Assembly: GCA_948146395.1 (NCBI GenBank)
Contig: OX411559.1
Coordinates: forward strand, 30,410,708 to 30,474,707
From: Fragum whitleyi
Taxonomy: Eukaryota; Mollusca; Bivalvia; Cardiida; Cardiidae
Length of the DNA stretch: 64,000 bases
Direction: 5' to 3'
Within the stretch, counting starts at the first letter, position 1. Each line of letters opens with the position of its first letter. A model generated the notes under the pieces. That model was not told where the DNA came from. It saw nothing but the letters and a program-made list of their open reading frames with translations, and made no database searches. Below, in pieces: positions 34,767 to 46,000 of this stretch. Both the position numbers and the translations under genes were made by a program.

Positions 34767-36425
34767 AAGAAAAACTAGCGCGGAAACAACCGGTGCTATC
34801 TTAAGATTTACATTTTTACAGTAAATAACGACTGGAAAAATTTAATTTTTGAGAATGACGAATCATTATCAAAAATCAAGATTTTTCAGTCGTTATTTAA
34901 GATTCGAAAGATATTTATATAAAGATACGATTGTTTCACGTTACTGACTTAAGGTAACTGCGGACAGATAAAATGGTAGAAATTTCGACTTTCTTAAAAT
35001 CTCGCAATAATTGCTGAGATTCATATTTGGAGTGTGGGAATTAGCTAACACACAATGAAAAGGGTCTGAAGCTCGTTCATTTGACGTCGTGACGTCATTA
35101 AGGGGCCAACCCCTTTTCGACCCGACAAAATCATTATTTGCAAATATTTTCTGATTTAATCGGTCGATTTTTACGAAAAAAGTTTCATTTAGAAAGTCCA
35201 AGAACGCCTGAGCTAGTCGTTTAATTTCCGTGCACATTTTAATAGAAAAATGGGCCCAAACCGCTATCTTTTTCGCGATTTTATAGATTTGACGTTCTTT
35301 TTTTTATTTCATTTTTTTTTTTTTTGTAAATAAATAGAAATTTCTAAATAAAAATGCCTCGTGACCTATGCTGATTTTATTGTTATTTCATAGCGAAAAG
35401 AATATGCATTGCTTTGATCAAATAAAAATTATATGTCTTCTGGTTAGACTTTTTATTAAATTCGATTTTGTGAAGTTGTTGCAACGTTTTTCGCCGAATT
35501 CGACGTCGCACCAAAACCATAGGTACTATGCTTATTTGGCGCCAATCTTCGTGTAATAACGCATTCAAAAATATTTGAAATAAAGGTTTGTTGTAAAATG
35601 TAGGATTCAGAAGTATCAAATATTAATGTGATTTTAAGAAATACAAAATTCACTTAATTTTTCATCCATTTAAAAAGACAGCTTTTGTGAACATTTGACG
35701 CGACGTTGAAATATCCCTTGATTTGCGATATCTTCGCGGAATCGAATTTACAAAAAATCCAACCCGAAGACACATGGTTTTTATTTCAAAAATCTTCAGC
35801 GGAATGGTTTGGAAGCAACATATCTAAATTTCAACATAGGTCATCGGATAAATTTTCGAGAAAAAAGCCATATTTTCAGTAACTGTACTCAAAAACAGCA
35901 ACGCAGAATGCATTAACATTTAATACGTTACACTTTTTTGTATTTCTTAGATTAATTTCTTCATATCAATAAAAACATAACATCAGGCGTCTCAATACGA
36001 AGCAAATGGCGTTTTCGGGATAAAAATCGGTTTTTTATTTAAAAAAATAATGGATAATTACTGATTTTGGTCCATAAAAAGGGGTCGGCCCCTTGATGAC
36101 GTCATGACGTCGACTCTTCGTTATGAAATTCCTTTTTATTACCGTAATATGAAAGCGGGTACTTCAAAGTTGAGTTTCATCGCATTAGGCATGATTTGCA
36201 GTTAAATTAAAATTTGGAGCTAAAATGGCCCTCTATGTGTCCGCAGCTACCTTAAACTAGTGGCGTTGGTGTCGTCGAATGTTTTCACTCAAAGTTTCGA
36301 GGGCTAAAACCATTTTAACTCACATCATCGAGTTTTCCAAGTTTTTTCCGTAATTTTTGAAAAAAGTTCGTCATTGTACATCCGAGGTTGATCGTGAGAT
36401 TGGCCGAGTGGCATTCCGAATGCGT
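34767..36425 (+). mobile_element. Host element split by a TTAA insertion
   Basis: 34767-34952 plus 36256-36425 match, in order and without gap, the reverse complement of about 63283-63645. The left half contains its own palindrome (ATAACGACTGGAAAAATTTA mirrored by CAGTCGTTATTTA). Confidence 0.75.
34953..36251. mobile_element. TTAA-flanked DNA element, about 1.3 kb, long inverted ends
   Basis: GGTAACTGCGGACAG at the left and TGTCCGCAGCTACC at the right, with TTAA outside both (34949-34952, 36252-36255). The inverted similarity continues inward: GACGTCGTGACGTCATTAAG and CCAACCCCTTTT at about 35085-35120 mirror GGGGTCGGCCCCTTGATGAC near 36080. No transposase frame was found, so it is non-autonomous. 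Confidence 0.8.
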
Positions 36426-36497
36426 GCAGGTGCACAGGCAAGTCTTGGTGCTATCGTTGCATACGCGTAAAATTGTGGAAAGTGTAACGCATAGCCA

Positions 36498-36618
36498 TGC
36501 ATTCTGGATGACAGAACGGTGCATAGTGTTTGAAAATGATAACCAGCTTTGCACGCAGGTGTAAAGCGGGTTATAACCTGCTTACATTTTGGGCCGTTTT
36601 GTTATCCTGAACGCAGGG
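36498..36618. mobile_element. Foldback element, diverged copy
   Basis: TGCATTCTGGATGACAGAAC at the left and CGTTTTGTTATCCTGAACGC at the right; the inner CCAGCTTTGCACGC pairs with GTAAAGCGGG. Confidence 0.65.
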
Positions 36619-36853
36619 CAAGTTCATATATAGTCTTTCTGTAGTTTTTGACTATCAAAAATGAGTATTCTGTTTGGCCGAAAATTATACGTAGCCATTC
36701 ATACAGAGTCATAAGGTTTCTAGTTTCATACCACAATGAATCTTGCAAAAAATACTTCATTTCTTGAATTAATCAAGCGGGATATAAATTCTATTCAGTT
36801 TGCACCCTTTTTTCATCCCAAACTTAGGGCTGACTACATACAGTATTCGGACT

Positions 36854-37209
36854 TTATAATATGACCTACGTCGCGGGAGTGAAATAACCCTGTTGAATAT
36901 TTTTTTATATTACACGGGTGTTATAACACTAGTGGAATAACTATCCCAATGAGCTCAGAGCGAATAGCAACGCTATTTTGTAACCGCAAAATGACGTCAC
37001 AAAGTACTTAATTTGACGTCAGTTTTTAACGGCGTTAAAATTTTCGCGGAAAATTGAAATGTTGAATTTCAAGAAATTTGACGATTTTTTCGCCAAAAAT
37101 TCAGGTCATTTTATAAATAGAATATAAAATTTGAGGTCATAAAATACAGAATTTATTAAACTCGTCATCTAAAACAGATAAAAACTCGGCGCAGCCTCGT
37201 TTTTATCTG
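36854..37209 (+). repeat. Interspersed repeat with GACGTCA motifs, copy 2
   Basis: Matches 26892-27227 including both ends. It carries ATGACGTCAC and TTTGACGTCAG about 30 bp apart. Confidence 0.6.
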
Positions 37210-37666
37210 TTATTGATGACTCGTTACCTAAACTCGGTATTCAATGACCACTCATTCAATATCCTCTATATCATGCTTTTTGTAACATTGAAATCAAATG
37301 AATCGTCATGATTCTATGTTTGATGAAGCATGGTTACTGGAAAATATCCTTGGATCAATGCCTATAAAAATCAGGATAAGAACTTGTAAACAATTAAATC
37401 AATCTTGATAAAGGAAGAAATTTACAATTATCTTATCATTGATTCTAAGTCCGAATTCAAGTATGTTTTTATCTTCCTGTTAGAAAATGCAAATCCTTTC
37501 CAATATGATGAAAGAAAATTGTCAATTCTTGTAAAGAAAGGTATTGCTCAATGTTTATGTGACAATAATTAAAATGCAGCAAAACTTTAAACCCGGAAAA
37601 TTGACCTGCTTTTACCTGGTGACTAAGAAGATATTTTTTAAGAAAAAGGCAGGAACTTAAAGTGGC

Positions 37667-37711
<45 letters not shown>

Positions 37712-37865
37712 TCTCTCTATATATAAGTATATTATACTTTTTTAATCAAAGCAATATTTAATCATGTCCTCTATAGTCTTCGATTCATATTACAGCGGAA
37801 GATTTTAGTGAATGGTATTTAAAAACTGAACTACAAGTGTACTTTTGAATTGAAATCGAAAACAG
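37210..37865. repeat. Unassigned sequence with a (CT)n microsatellite
   Basis: (CT)n at about 37672-37718. No exon recognised. Confidence 0.5.
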
Positions 37866-38295
37866 ATTACATTTATGAGCATCGTGAAATCGACTTTCAG
37901 TCCAAAAAAAATCATTCTAAATCGCTAACTCAGCGCTCGTTCATTCGAAACCTCTTTAAAACTATTCATAAACGCTCCAATATCACTAAATATGGTGAGA
38001 TCTACAAGTACATAAAAAAAATCGCTAGAAAATCCACGATTTAACAGAACTAATTAAGTCTTAAAGGATAATGAGGTTTTTGGAGACATAGACATTCCTC
38101 ATTGAATCTTTATGTAAATGTAATTAAAGGGGGTGGGGGTGATAAACATAGCTAATTTTCGTTCATCTGGACAAAAGTACAGATATTCGATTACAATCCT
38201 TCAATTTTATTCAAACCTCGCCCTTACACTTATTCAATACCACCAGAAATCACAAATAAAAATATTCAACTTGTCAACTTCACGATGTTCTTAAG
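37866..38295 (+). mobile_element. TACAGTTA-family MITE, diverged
   Basis: GAGCATCGTGAAATCGACTTTC at the left and GTCAACTTCACGATGTTCTT at the right. The centre keeps AGCTAATTTTCGTTCATC, but the right side of the stem is eroded. Confidence 0.65.
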
Positions 38296-38411
38296 TTGAA
38301 TTACAACAATGTAGGTGAAATATCCTTGGTTTAGGAATAGGGATAAGAAGAAGTTTTTCATGAATTGGAAGAGTCCATGTGAATATGGATCGAAACCACG
38401 GGAACTCAGAC

Positions 38412-38502
38412 CTTCGTTCAGGATGATAAAACTATGCAAACGCTTTGTGCCTCGTTTTGCACAAAAGTTCATGTGCAAAGCGGGAATAACCTGACAACTG
38501 TT
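38412..38502. mobile_element. Foldback element, truncated
   Basis: CTTCGTTCAGGATGATAAAAC at the left; the inner CTCGTTTTGCAC and GTGCAAAGCGGG remain; the right arm is cut by the next MITE. Confidence 0.55.
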
Positions 38503-38941
38503 ACAATTAAAACATCGAGAAATTGACACTGTAAATGTATTCGAACAATTTTAGTATTAATTTGAATGAGTTTATGGAGCGAGTTTTGATTGAATTTCAA
38601 GGGACGTTATCCAATATTGCTAATTTTGTTAAAGATTAACAAACTTGGCGATATTTTTACGCCACTTTAATTAAATATGCACACAGATTCTTTGAATAGT
38701 TTTCGTTATCGTCACGAACCCATCATACGCTTACAAAATTCAATTACATAGGTGAAATCGTGGATTTTATCTTCGATTATTAATGTAGTTGTTAATCTTT
38801 AAAATTTTTAGTGATTTTGGAGCATTTTGAATGGTTTGAGTCAGTGTTTTGAATGGATAAATGAATGAAGGAGTGAAGCGCTGAGTGAGTGTTTTGAAAT
38901 GAGTTTGAGGTTTATGTCAATTTCACAATGTTTATAACTGT
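38500..38941 (-). mobile_element. TACAGTTA-family MITE inserted at the foldback element
   Basis: TTACAATTAAAACATCGAG at the left and CAATTTCACAATGTTTATAA at the right. After it the sequence resumes as CATCGTTTTGTCACCTTGAACGCC (about 38943), the missing right arm of the foldback, so the MITE landed inside it. Confidence 0.7.
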
Positions 38942-39000
38942 TGCATCGTTTTGTCACCTTGAACGCCGGCCTGTTTTCCTATCATGTAGGAAGGAATACT

Positions 39001-39305
39001 GACAGTTCATAATTGCGTGAAATTGGTGCTCATTAAAATTAGAATCATTCTAAATCAATAACTCATCGCTTCATTTATTCATTTCACTATAAAGAAACAT
39101 TTCAAAATCGTTCAGAACGCATTACAATTAATTAAAATCGGTAATATTTTTATAAGATTTTATTGGCTGGTGTGGATTTAAATGCATTTGATTGGTCTTG
39201 GAAGACACAAAAATAAATGATACGTATGTCTTATCAAATGAAGGTAAAATATCAATAATAATTTAAACTGGACGAAATAACCGATACTGTATTACCTCCC
39301 TTGGT
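39001..39305 (+). mobile_element. TACAGTTA-family MITE, partial
   Basis: GACAGTTCATAATTGCGTG at the left; the right part stops at TATTACCTCCC without the second arm. Confidence 0.55.
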
Positions 39306-39401
39306 TTGCCAAGAAAAAAAAAATAATAAAAATGCCCGCCCTCCCCTTTTAAAGCCCATTGTTAATAACTTAGAAGTGTTGTAAGTTCGCCCTGCTCTGC
39401 A

Positions 39402-39822
39402 TACAGTTAGTTAAATCGGGAAATTGACATTCATTTCAATCAAAACCATTCTAAATCGCTTACTCAGCTCTCAATTAACTATTTTCAGGCACTCACTCAA
39501 ACCATTCAAAAACACTAAAACCCATTGAAAAATATGAATCAACAACGTCATTAAAAAAATTGATATAGAAAAAACCACCATTTCACTGACATAGTTCGAA
39601 TTGCTAGCGTCTCATAGGTACTTCAAGGAAATTATGTTTAGAGCTTGTATGCATATTTTATTAAAGGGAGGTAATCGATATCGCTTATTTTGTTCATCCT
39701 GAACAAAATTTGTGATATAGGATTACCCTTCACTGATTTCAATCAAAACTCGCTCCGCACACTCATTCCCCAGTCATTTCAAAATCTTTCACTTTGTCAC
39801 TTTCACGATGTTGTTTACTGTA
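39402..39822 (+). mobile_element. TACAGTTA-family MITE, TA at both ends
   Basis: TACAGTTAGTTAAATCGGG at the left and TTTCACGATGTTGTTTACTG then TA at the right. The central stem TTTTGTTCATCCTGAACAAA is complete. Confidence 0.85.
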
Positions 39823-39825
39823 TCA

Positions 39826-39907
39826 TGCCCCAATTTGCACCTACACTTGCGTGAGCAGCGATGTATTATATACAAACAGTTTGCATCGTTTTGTCATCCT
39901 GAGCGCA
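39826..39907. mobile_element. Foldback element, right half
   Basis: CATGCCCCAATTTGCACC and then AACAGTTTGCATCGTTTTGT and CATCCTGAGCGCAG. The left arm is missing; the preceding MITE ends exactly here. Confidence 0.5.
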
Positions 39908-40027
39908 GACCAGGGTACAGTCTCAAACATAAGCCGTATGTTGTTTCCCTTCTCCAAGTTTTGGTAGATATATCAATTCTATGGACTTTCATTTACAACT
40001 ACATGTATGTATAATCCTGTAATAGTC

Positions 40028-40150
40028 TGGCCGCCAGACTCTTCTTTACAGTATTTTTTCAAAGGGAATTAAATGTGTCAGTCATTACATACATTCCAAT
40101 TAAGTCCCCTGTCCCTGTTTTTATTAAGCACTTGTTAATATGAACTTGGA
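40028..40150. repeat. Inverted copy of the 660-768 repeat
   Basis: GTCTGGCCGCCAGAC, CAATTAAGTCCCCTGTCCCTG and AAGCACTTGTTAATATGAAC are the inverse of words near 768, 690 and 650. Confidence 0.6.
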
Positions 40151-41109
40151 TTTAGAGGCTTGTAATAGAACTAAAACAAAACATTTTCTGAAAATGCTAA
40201 AAAAAACCCGACTGCGACCAGTCTAAATTCTGTAGCTTCAACACTCAGGTTTCTTCCCTCCTATAACCGAAATATTCAAAATAGGAGAAACAGAGTAGAC
40301 GAGGAAGAAAAAAATTGGCTTTTGTGGTGAAAGAATAGTTACCGGTCTAACCTTCTTGAATAGATTGTCGTAGAAGTTTTTTTCACACAGAATTTTCTAT
40401 GAGGTCATTAAGATACTTTTTTGTTACACAGAAGATTGTTTAGTACCAACTCGGATCCTCGTTGTGTTTTTTTTTTTTTTTTAACAATTTTTGAAAAATT
40501 TGAGCATAATTGAAGTACATTTATCTACCCTTAGAAACATTTGATATATCTTAAAAAATGATTGGGAAAGTACCAAGTGGCCACTGTCGCGACAACCTTT
40601 TCCATAATATTTCCTACATTTAACTCCCTTATTATGTAATTCTTTAGAAAATAACGTGAAAAAGAAGAAGCCATTTCTTTTAATCAGACAATACTTTCTA
40701 CCAGATAGGATCTTTTATTTTCAATTTAAATACACGTGATTTATTCCACTGTTGTCTTTTTTTCTTTCAATTTTGATCAGTCTTAAATTTCAAGAGAGAA
40801 AAACTGCATTATGGTTAAGAAGGAAAGGTTCGAATATTTATTTACACATTTATGTTATCGTATCAGTGAGTGAAGCAGAGGTGACAGTGTGTTCATGGTC
40901 ATATATATGAGAGTTTATGGATAACATACTGTAGTATAGGAAGTGAAGTCAGTTTGCCATCGTCTAAACGAAAGTAGGTTACTTAAACACTTATCCTTTT
41001 GAATTTTGATCGCGTTGCAAACAAATTGCGAATGAAGTGGACATGTCAACCAGTTCTACTTTGCCCCATAGTTATTAAAATGAAAGCTAGCAATGTAAGC
41101 TTAGATCAG
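40151..41109. other. Intergenic; no gene seen
   Basis: A poly-T run (about 40467-40482) and AT-rich DNA. The start of the 122-codon frame at 40999 leads into the SINE and is not a gene. Confidence 0.35.
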
Positions 41110-41380
41110 ACTACACAGCAGTTAGGGCTAGGCAAAGGGTTGTTTGATTGTGGCCACGCTTCCCCAAATGGTTTAAACCTATTTATTTTACATCGATTGG
41201 GAAACAAGTTCTTACAACTTAGATTAATCCCTCTCGATTCTGCTTCCTGGAAAATTCACCAGTACTCGCGCCGAATGTGTGGGCCAATGAAAGAACCAAG
41301 ATCGAAAGCCGCACCCGGGAATCGAACTCAGGACCTTTGGGTCAAGAGGCCGACGCTCTACCTCTAGACCACGGACACCA
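41110..41380 (-). repeat. tRNA-Lys-like SINE
   Basis: On the minus strand the head (about 41380-41307) reads GTGTCCGTGGTCTAGAGGTA, GAGCGTCGGC, an anticodon loop CTCTTGA (CTT) and GAGTTCGATTCCCGGG. The body follows toward 41110 (AAACCATTTGGGGAAGCGTG). The A and B box forms are clear; the tail is not a tRNA. Confidence 0.65.
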
Positions 41381-41550
41381 CACTGGGGATGCTTTACCCC
41401 AAAATCTGAAGCTTGTACCCCAAACAATGCGAGAATGCTTTCATGGTGCCATATACGAGATGATACACGTACTCAGTAAAAAGGTCATTTTTAGCCCCAG
41501 AATGCAGTGGGAATACTGGTGTTTATTCCGGCAAAAGGGACTCTCTGCGT

Positions 41551-41941
41551 TACAGTTAGTTACATCGTTTAATTGGCATTCATCTAAGTCAAAACCATTC
41601 TAAATTGCTCACTCAGCTCTGCATTCATTCATTCAAAACTGCTCAAAATGACTAAAAGAGATAAAAATCAACAGCGGCATTCAAAAAGATTATAGATAGA
41701 AAAGATTGCGTTCGCTGACATATTTAATACAATATAATCGTCTGATTTGTTTGTGAAGAAACTGGAAAGCATTTATAGAATTTGTATGCATGTTTTTATT
41801 AAAGGGGGTAATGAATATTGCTAATTTTGTTCATTCTGAACAAAATTAGCAATATTGGATTATCTCCCTTAAATTTCTCTCAAAACTCGTTCCAACCACT
41901 CATTCCGTTTCATTCATCTCGTCAATTTCACGATGTTCTTG
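41551..41941 (+). mobile_element. TACAGTTA-family MITE
   Basis: TACAGTTAGTTACATCGTTT at the left and GTCAATTTCACGATGTTCTTG at the right. The hairpin has TTTTGTTCATTCTGAACAAA. Confidence 0.8.
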
Positions 41942-41945
41942 TAAA

Positions 41946-42228
41946 TATCGCCTGGGCAGTCAGACTGCGCAAAATGAGAAACCCTATGAATTGTTCGCAC
42001 TCACCCAATTTTCAAAACCCGGAATGATCATTTTATGTTTCTGTGCAAGAATTTTTTAATTCTACCTCATGTTGATCTATTCTCAAACTAACATTTTTTT
42101 CAAAAATATATTAATTTCCTCTGGTTTAACTTTTAACTTTGCGCGAAAAATTTACGCCTTTTACTCAAGATCACCGTTCAGTGAAACAATTTACAGATTT
42201 CCATTTTTTTCAAGGATGGGTCACAATA
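41946..42228. mobile_element. Degenerate GTGACCCGTCAC-family copy
   Basis: The words GGCAGTCAGACTGCGCAAAA and TTTCAAGGATGGGTCAC fit the interior and right end of the family; the left end is lost. Confidence 0.4.
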
Positions 42229-42764
42229 ACATTCTAAAAGACACATTCTTCATGGTTGACGGACACATAGCAAATGCTCATGATACAATAATACGACCTT
42301 TAGACGGGTGATAGGCCAATAGCCACTTGGATTCAAAATATGTTTTACAAGTTTGTAAATTTCTATACATACTTACAAAATATATTCAAGATGGTTATGA
42401 AATATATTCAAGATGGCGCAGCCTTTACTTTCATTGCTGGTTTCCTCCGTGTAGGATACGCCTTTTATTGTAATAAGGCACAACCAAATTTTGTACTGAA
42501 CCGACCTTTAAGCCTCTCAACATTCATTTATTCACCCAATAAAGAAATTAAAAGCATGATTTGTATTCAACTACTTATATTTTTTCATATTCATACTTTT
42601 GCCAATCAAGCTTTTGACATATTATTTCTCTCTCCCCCGTCCATATTCTTGTAAACATCTTCCTCAAGATCTTACAATTTGAACAAATCTAAAATGACGT
42701 TAAGCAATAGATTAAGTAACTATTGAGATGCACTTATTCTAAACTAGATGATAATGAATTACAG
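42229..42764. other. Sequence upstream of lyase exon 1; no gene recognised
   Basis: AT-rich. The 104-codon frame at 42340-42654 is low in information and has no domain. The acceptor in front of exon 1 implies an upstream, probably non-coding exon, which was not located. Confidence 0.3.
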
Positions 42765-42775
42765 GTCGCGCGAGG

Positions 42776-43016
42776 ATGATATCGCTCGTTATCAACATCT
42801 TCAGTACGCTCGTACTGGCTATTCTGATCAGTATCTACGTTCGTAAGGGTAAAGATCAGCTGTTAAAGATCATTGTCCTCGCACTGAAGGAGCTGCCAGG
42901 GGTGAACACAGTTATCGCCCTTGTTTTGAAAAATGAAGTCTCAAGTTTTGTTAAGACTACAAGTCTCGCAGAGGACGTGAACAAGACGAGACCTAGAGTT
43001 GTTATTCCAGAAAAAG
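42776..43016 (+). CDS. SGPL1-like: S1P lyase-like, exon 1 (start and membrane anchor)
   Basis: The exon opens at 42765 (TTACAG|). The first ATG (42776) has A at -3 and begins [20 protein letters not shown], one membrane helix, then a basic stretch and [14 protein letters not shown]. The donor AAAG|GTAATA is phase 1. The lumenal N-terminus is shorter than in the human enzyme. Confidence 0.8.
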
Positions 43017-46000
43017 GTAATACGAACGTGAATTACAAATGGCCTGTAAATAAAAGGATATTGACGGCCAATAAAACATTAAGAAAAAAGAGAAATTGCT
43101 TCAAACGAACAATTTCTCTTTTCCCCTCAATGTGTTGATGTTTAAATGTCTTCAGTTCATAATAGATGTGTTTTATCGGAAAAAAATTTTGTGAAGTTTC
43201 TCATTACTATCCACCAACTACCTTTTGAGAAAAAATCTCACAACTTGAATTTAATTTAAGGTTGGATACATCGGTTCATTTTTGGGTATTTGGTCATGCA
43301 GCATGTAGCTATTAAATGGTTGTTCTTCAATTCCATTCAGTATATTTCTTGTTGCTTCCACTTACATAAATCACATCTCAATTACAAGTGGACACAATGC
43401 AACGGAGTGATTTGACCTACAATTTTCGAGTCGGTCATTATCAACCGTGTGAGAAAAGAAATCCTTCAGAATGTTAAATCAACTCTCATGTTCTAATGGA
43501 AATCTAATCTTTACGTTATTGTGTTCCCGTTTTAACAACATGAGTCATCTCAAAACTGTATTGCCTTGTTTGCCATGACGTTCCTGGATATCATTAACGT
43601 TGACGCACATGCAATGCATGCGTTTAGACCTAAACTTTTGTTTTGAAATGCTCTTGAATCCTAAGCCAAACTCTTCAATGCAATATAAGCGTATTGCTCT
43701 CATAAGATATTGGCGTAACTAGGGTTTTGAAATATATACACACTAAGAAGGCGACCAACATAGAATATTTAAGAAATGGCGATATGCTGAATGTGTCATA
43801 AGATGAATGTCCTCCGTCCCACCCTTTCCTATGATTTGAGCATTGGTGAATAATCAAAACATCGTAACCACAGCTTGAACAAGCTGTAGTTTCGATGTTA
43901 TGATTATTCATCAACGAAATTTTTCGAAAGAGGACTTTTTTTCTATTACGTACTTGCGTAATGTGCGTAATCATATTACGCCCTTGTAAAAAAGAAAGAA
44001 GCTGTAGTAAGAGTACTAGTCTTATAGTCCGTTTGACTTCTATATGGACCAACATTTCGCCGAAAATCTCAGAAATTAATTAATGAAACGCATATTTTTC
44101 TTGTCATATCATATTTTCCAGCTAATACCATGACGAATATTGTTTTTCAGAATTTTTGATAGAAAAATAATGATTTTGTCCGTCCGTCTACATGTTAACT
44201 TTCAGCCTTTCATACCTCCTTGTGACTGTATTAAACGGAACAGCGAATTGTATAACCAAAATAGTACTGATTTGCATAGGGGCCGAGTCAAAAGTGTAAG
44301 ATTTTAAGTCAATTGTACTACTATAAAATCGAGTATTTCAATATAATTAAGTTTGTCGAAGATTTTTGCTACCGTTGGAAATCAAATCTGTTTATATTCT
44401 CTCTTTCTCCAGAAACAATTTGACCAGATAATTGATTTTTGTTTTTATTCATTATGAGATGAACCCTATATTTACATGTTAAGACCAATCAAAAAGCATT
44501 ATTAAACGAAGTAGTTGGGAATTTCACGAGGAAAACTTGATGAGAAGGCGAGTAATAACGGTAAAAATCACGTGCTATTTAAGTTTAAGATGACATGACC
44601 GTCGATATGCTAATTAGCATGTCCAAATAAGGAATTATGAACATTTCATCTGTCAAATGTTTAGTATTTTATTTTTAAAAAATATTTTCTGGAATGGTAT
44701 TAAGCTGAAATTAAGATTTTACTACATACAAATCCTTTGTTCTAACGCAATTTTATGTAATTGATGAAAAGGTTGGTCCATATAAAAGTCAAACGGACTA
44801 TAACCATATACATGTACGCCGCTTTCGTGAATGCTGTATGCACAACGTCTGCGAAATCTGATTTGTTTCCTGAATTCTATAAAGTCTTATAAAAAAATAC
44901 AACACTGATATTACTCTGAGATTTGTATTTGAGTTAATAAAAAGTAAGGAAAAGGCAAAAAGAGAAAGTGCACACTTTCTTTTGGAACTCAGTATATATA
45001 TTTATTTGAATTACACAATAGGGTTGACAAACGAAGAGTTAAGACAACAAATGTCTATAATGAAGAAACGAGAATCGAATACGGAAGAAGATGGGAATGT
45101 GTTCGCCTATACATACACGTTGATAGATGAACATTTCAAAATACAGCAAGAAGCATTTGATACGTTTTCAGGTAAGATTTTCGTCGAATCTGAAATTTAC
45201 CCTTGGAGGGTTTAGGGTCCAACCAAAAACTCCTAGCTTAATGACGTGCAAAATAGCATTTTATAGTTACAACAATCTACAATAATATACGTTTTTGTGA
45301 AAAGAATGATTACTCGATTTGTTTCAAAGACAGATAAAACAATGAATATCAAAGGAGCTTAGGTAGTGTGAAAAAAGAAAATAGCTAGACATTTCTCTGT
45401 GTGTGTCGTTTTGATAATTAAACTTGTTTGTAAAGAACTGTTAAAACCACCATGATATTGACACTCATTCACTATTCTAAAACGCTCGCTTAGCACTCCA
45501 TCTACAGCGCTCCAACTACTCAATATAATCGATTAAAACACTCTGAAAATATTCAAAAAAACACCACAATATTTATAGAAAGATCTGTTGATTTACCAAA
45601 AGCCGGGGCGAAATTAGCATTATTATATATATAACCTCCCTTTGCTTTTATTCGAAATTCACTCATCGCACACATTCAATTGCATTTAGAAATTATTCTA
45701 ATGTCATTCACCTTGTCAAGTTTACAATATTCTTAACTGTACATATATCATCTATATTTCTTTTCAGAAAAGACGGGACATTCTGTCGAACAAGATTCCA
45801 TTGTAAAAGAATTTTTCCATGGATTCATGCATGAAAACGCGTTGAATCCAATGATTTATCCATCTCTAAGGTATGATATTATGATATTGTTTATCTCCCG
45901 GTATCTTAAGCATTTAATACACATTCTCTGTAACGACTTAAACTATTTTGGCACACATGGTCTCCGATTTTGATGAAATTTCATATACAAGAAGGGAATA

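Noticed and set aside
40999..41603. 122- and 108-codon frames
   Set aside because: They run across a tRNA-headed SINE and a MITE; the apparent conserved words come from the repeats.
42340..42654. 104-codon frame upstream of lyase exon 1
   Set aside because: Phe/Ile/Tyr-rich frame in AT-rich DNA without motifs; it is not joined in frame to exon 1 by any evident donor.
43675..44055. 126-codon minus-strand frame
   Set aside because: It spans a palindromic repeat and the end of a DNA element in the lyase intron and shows no family signature.
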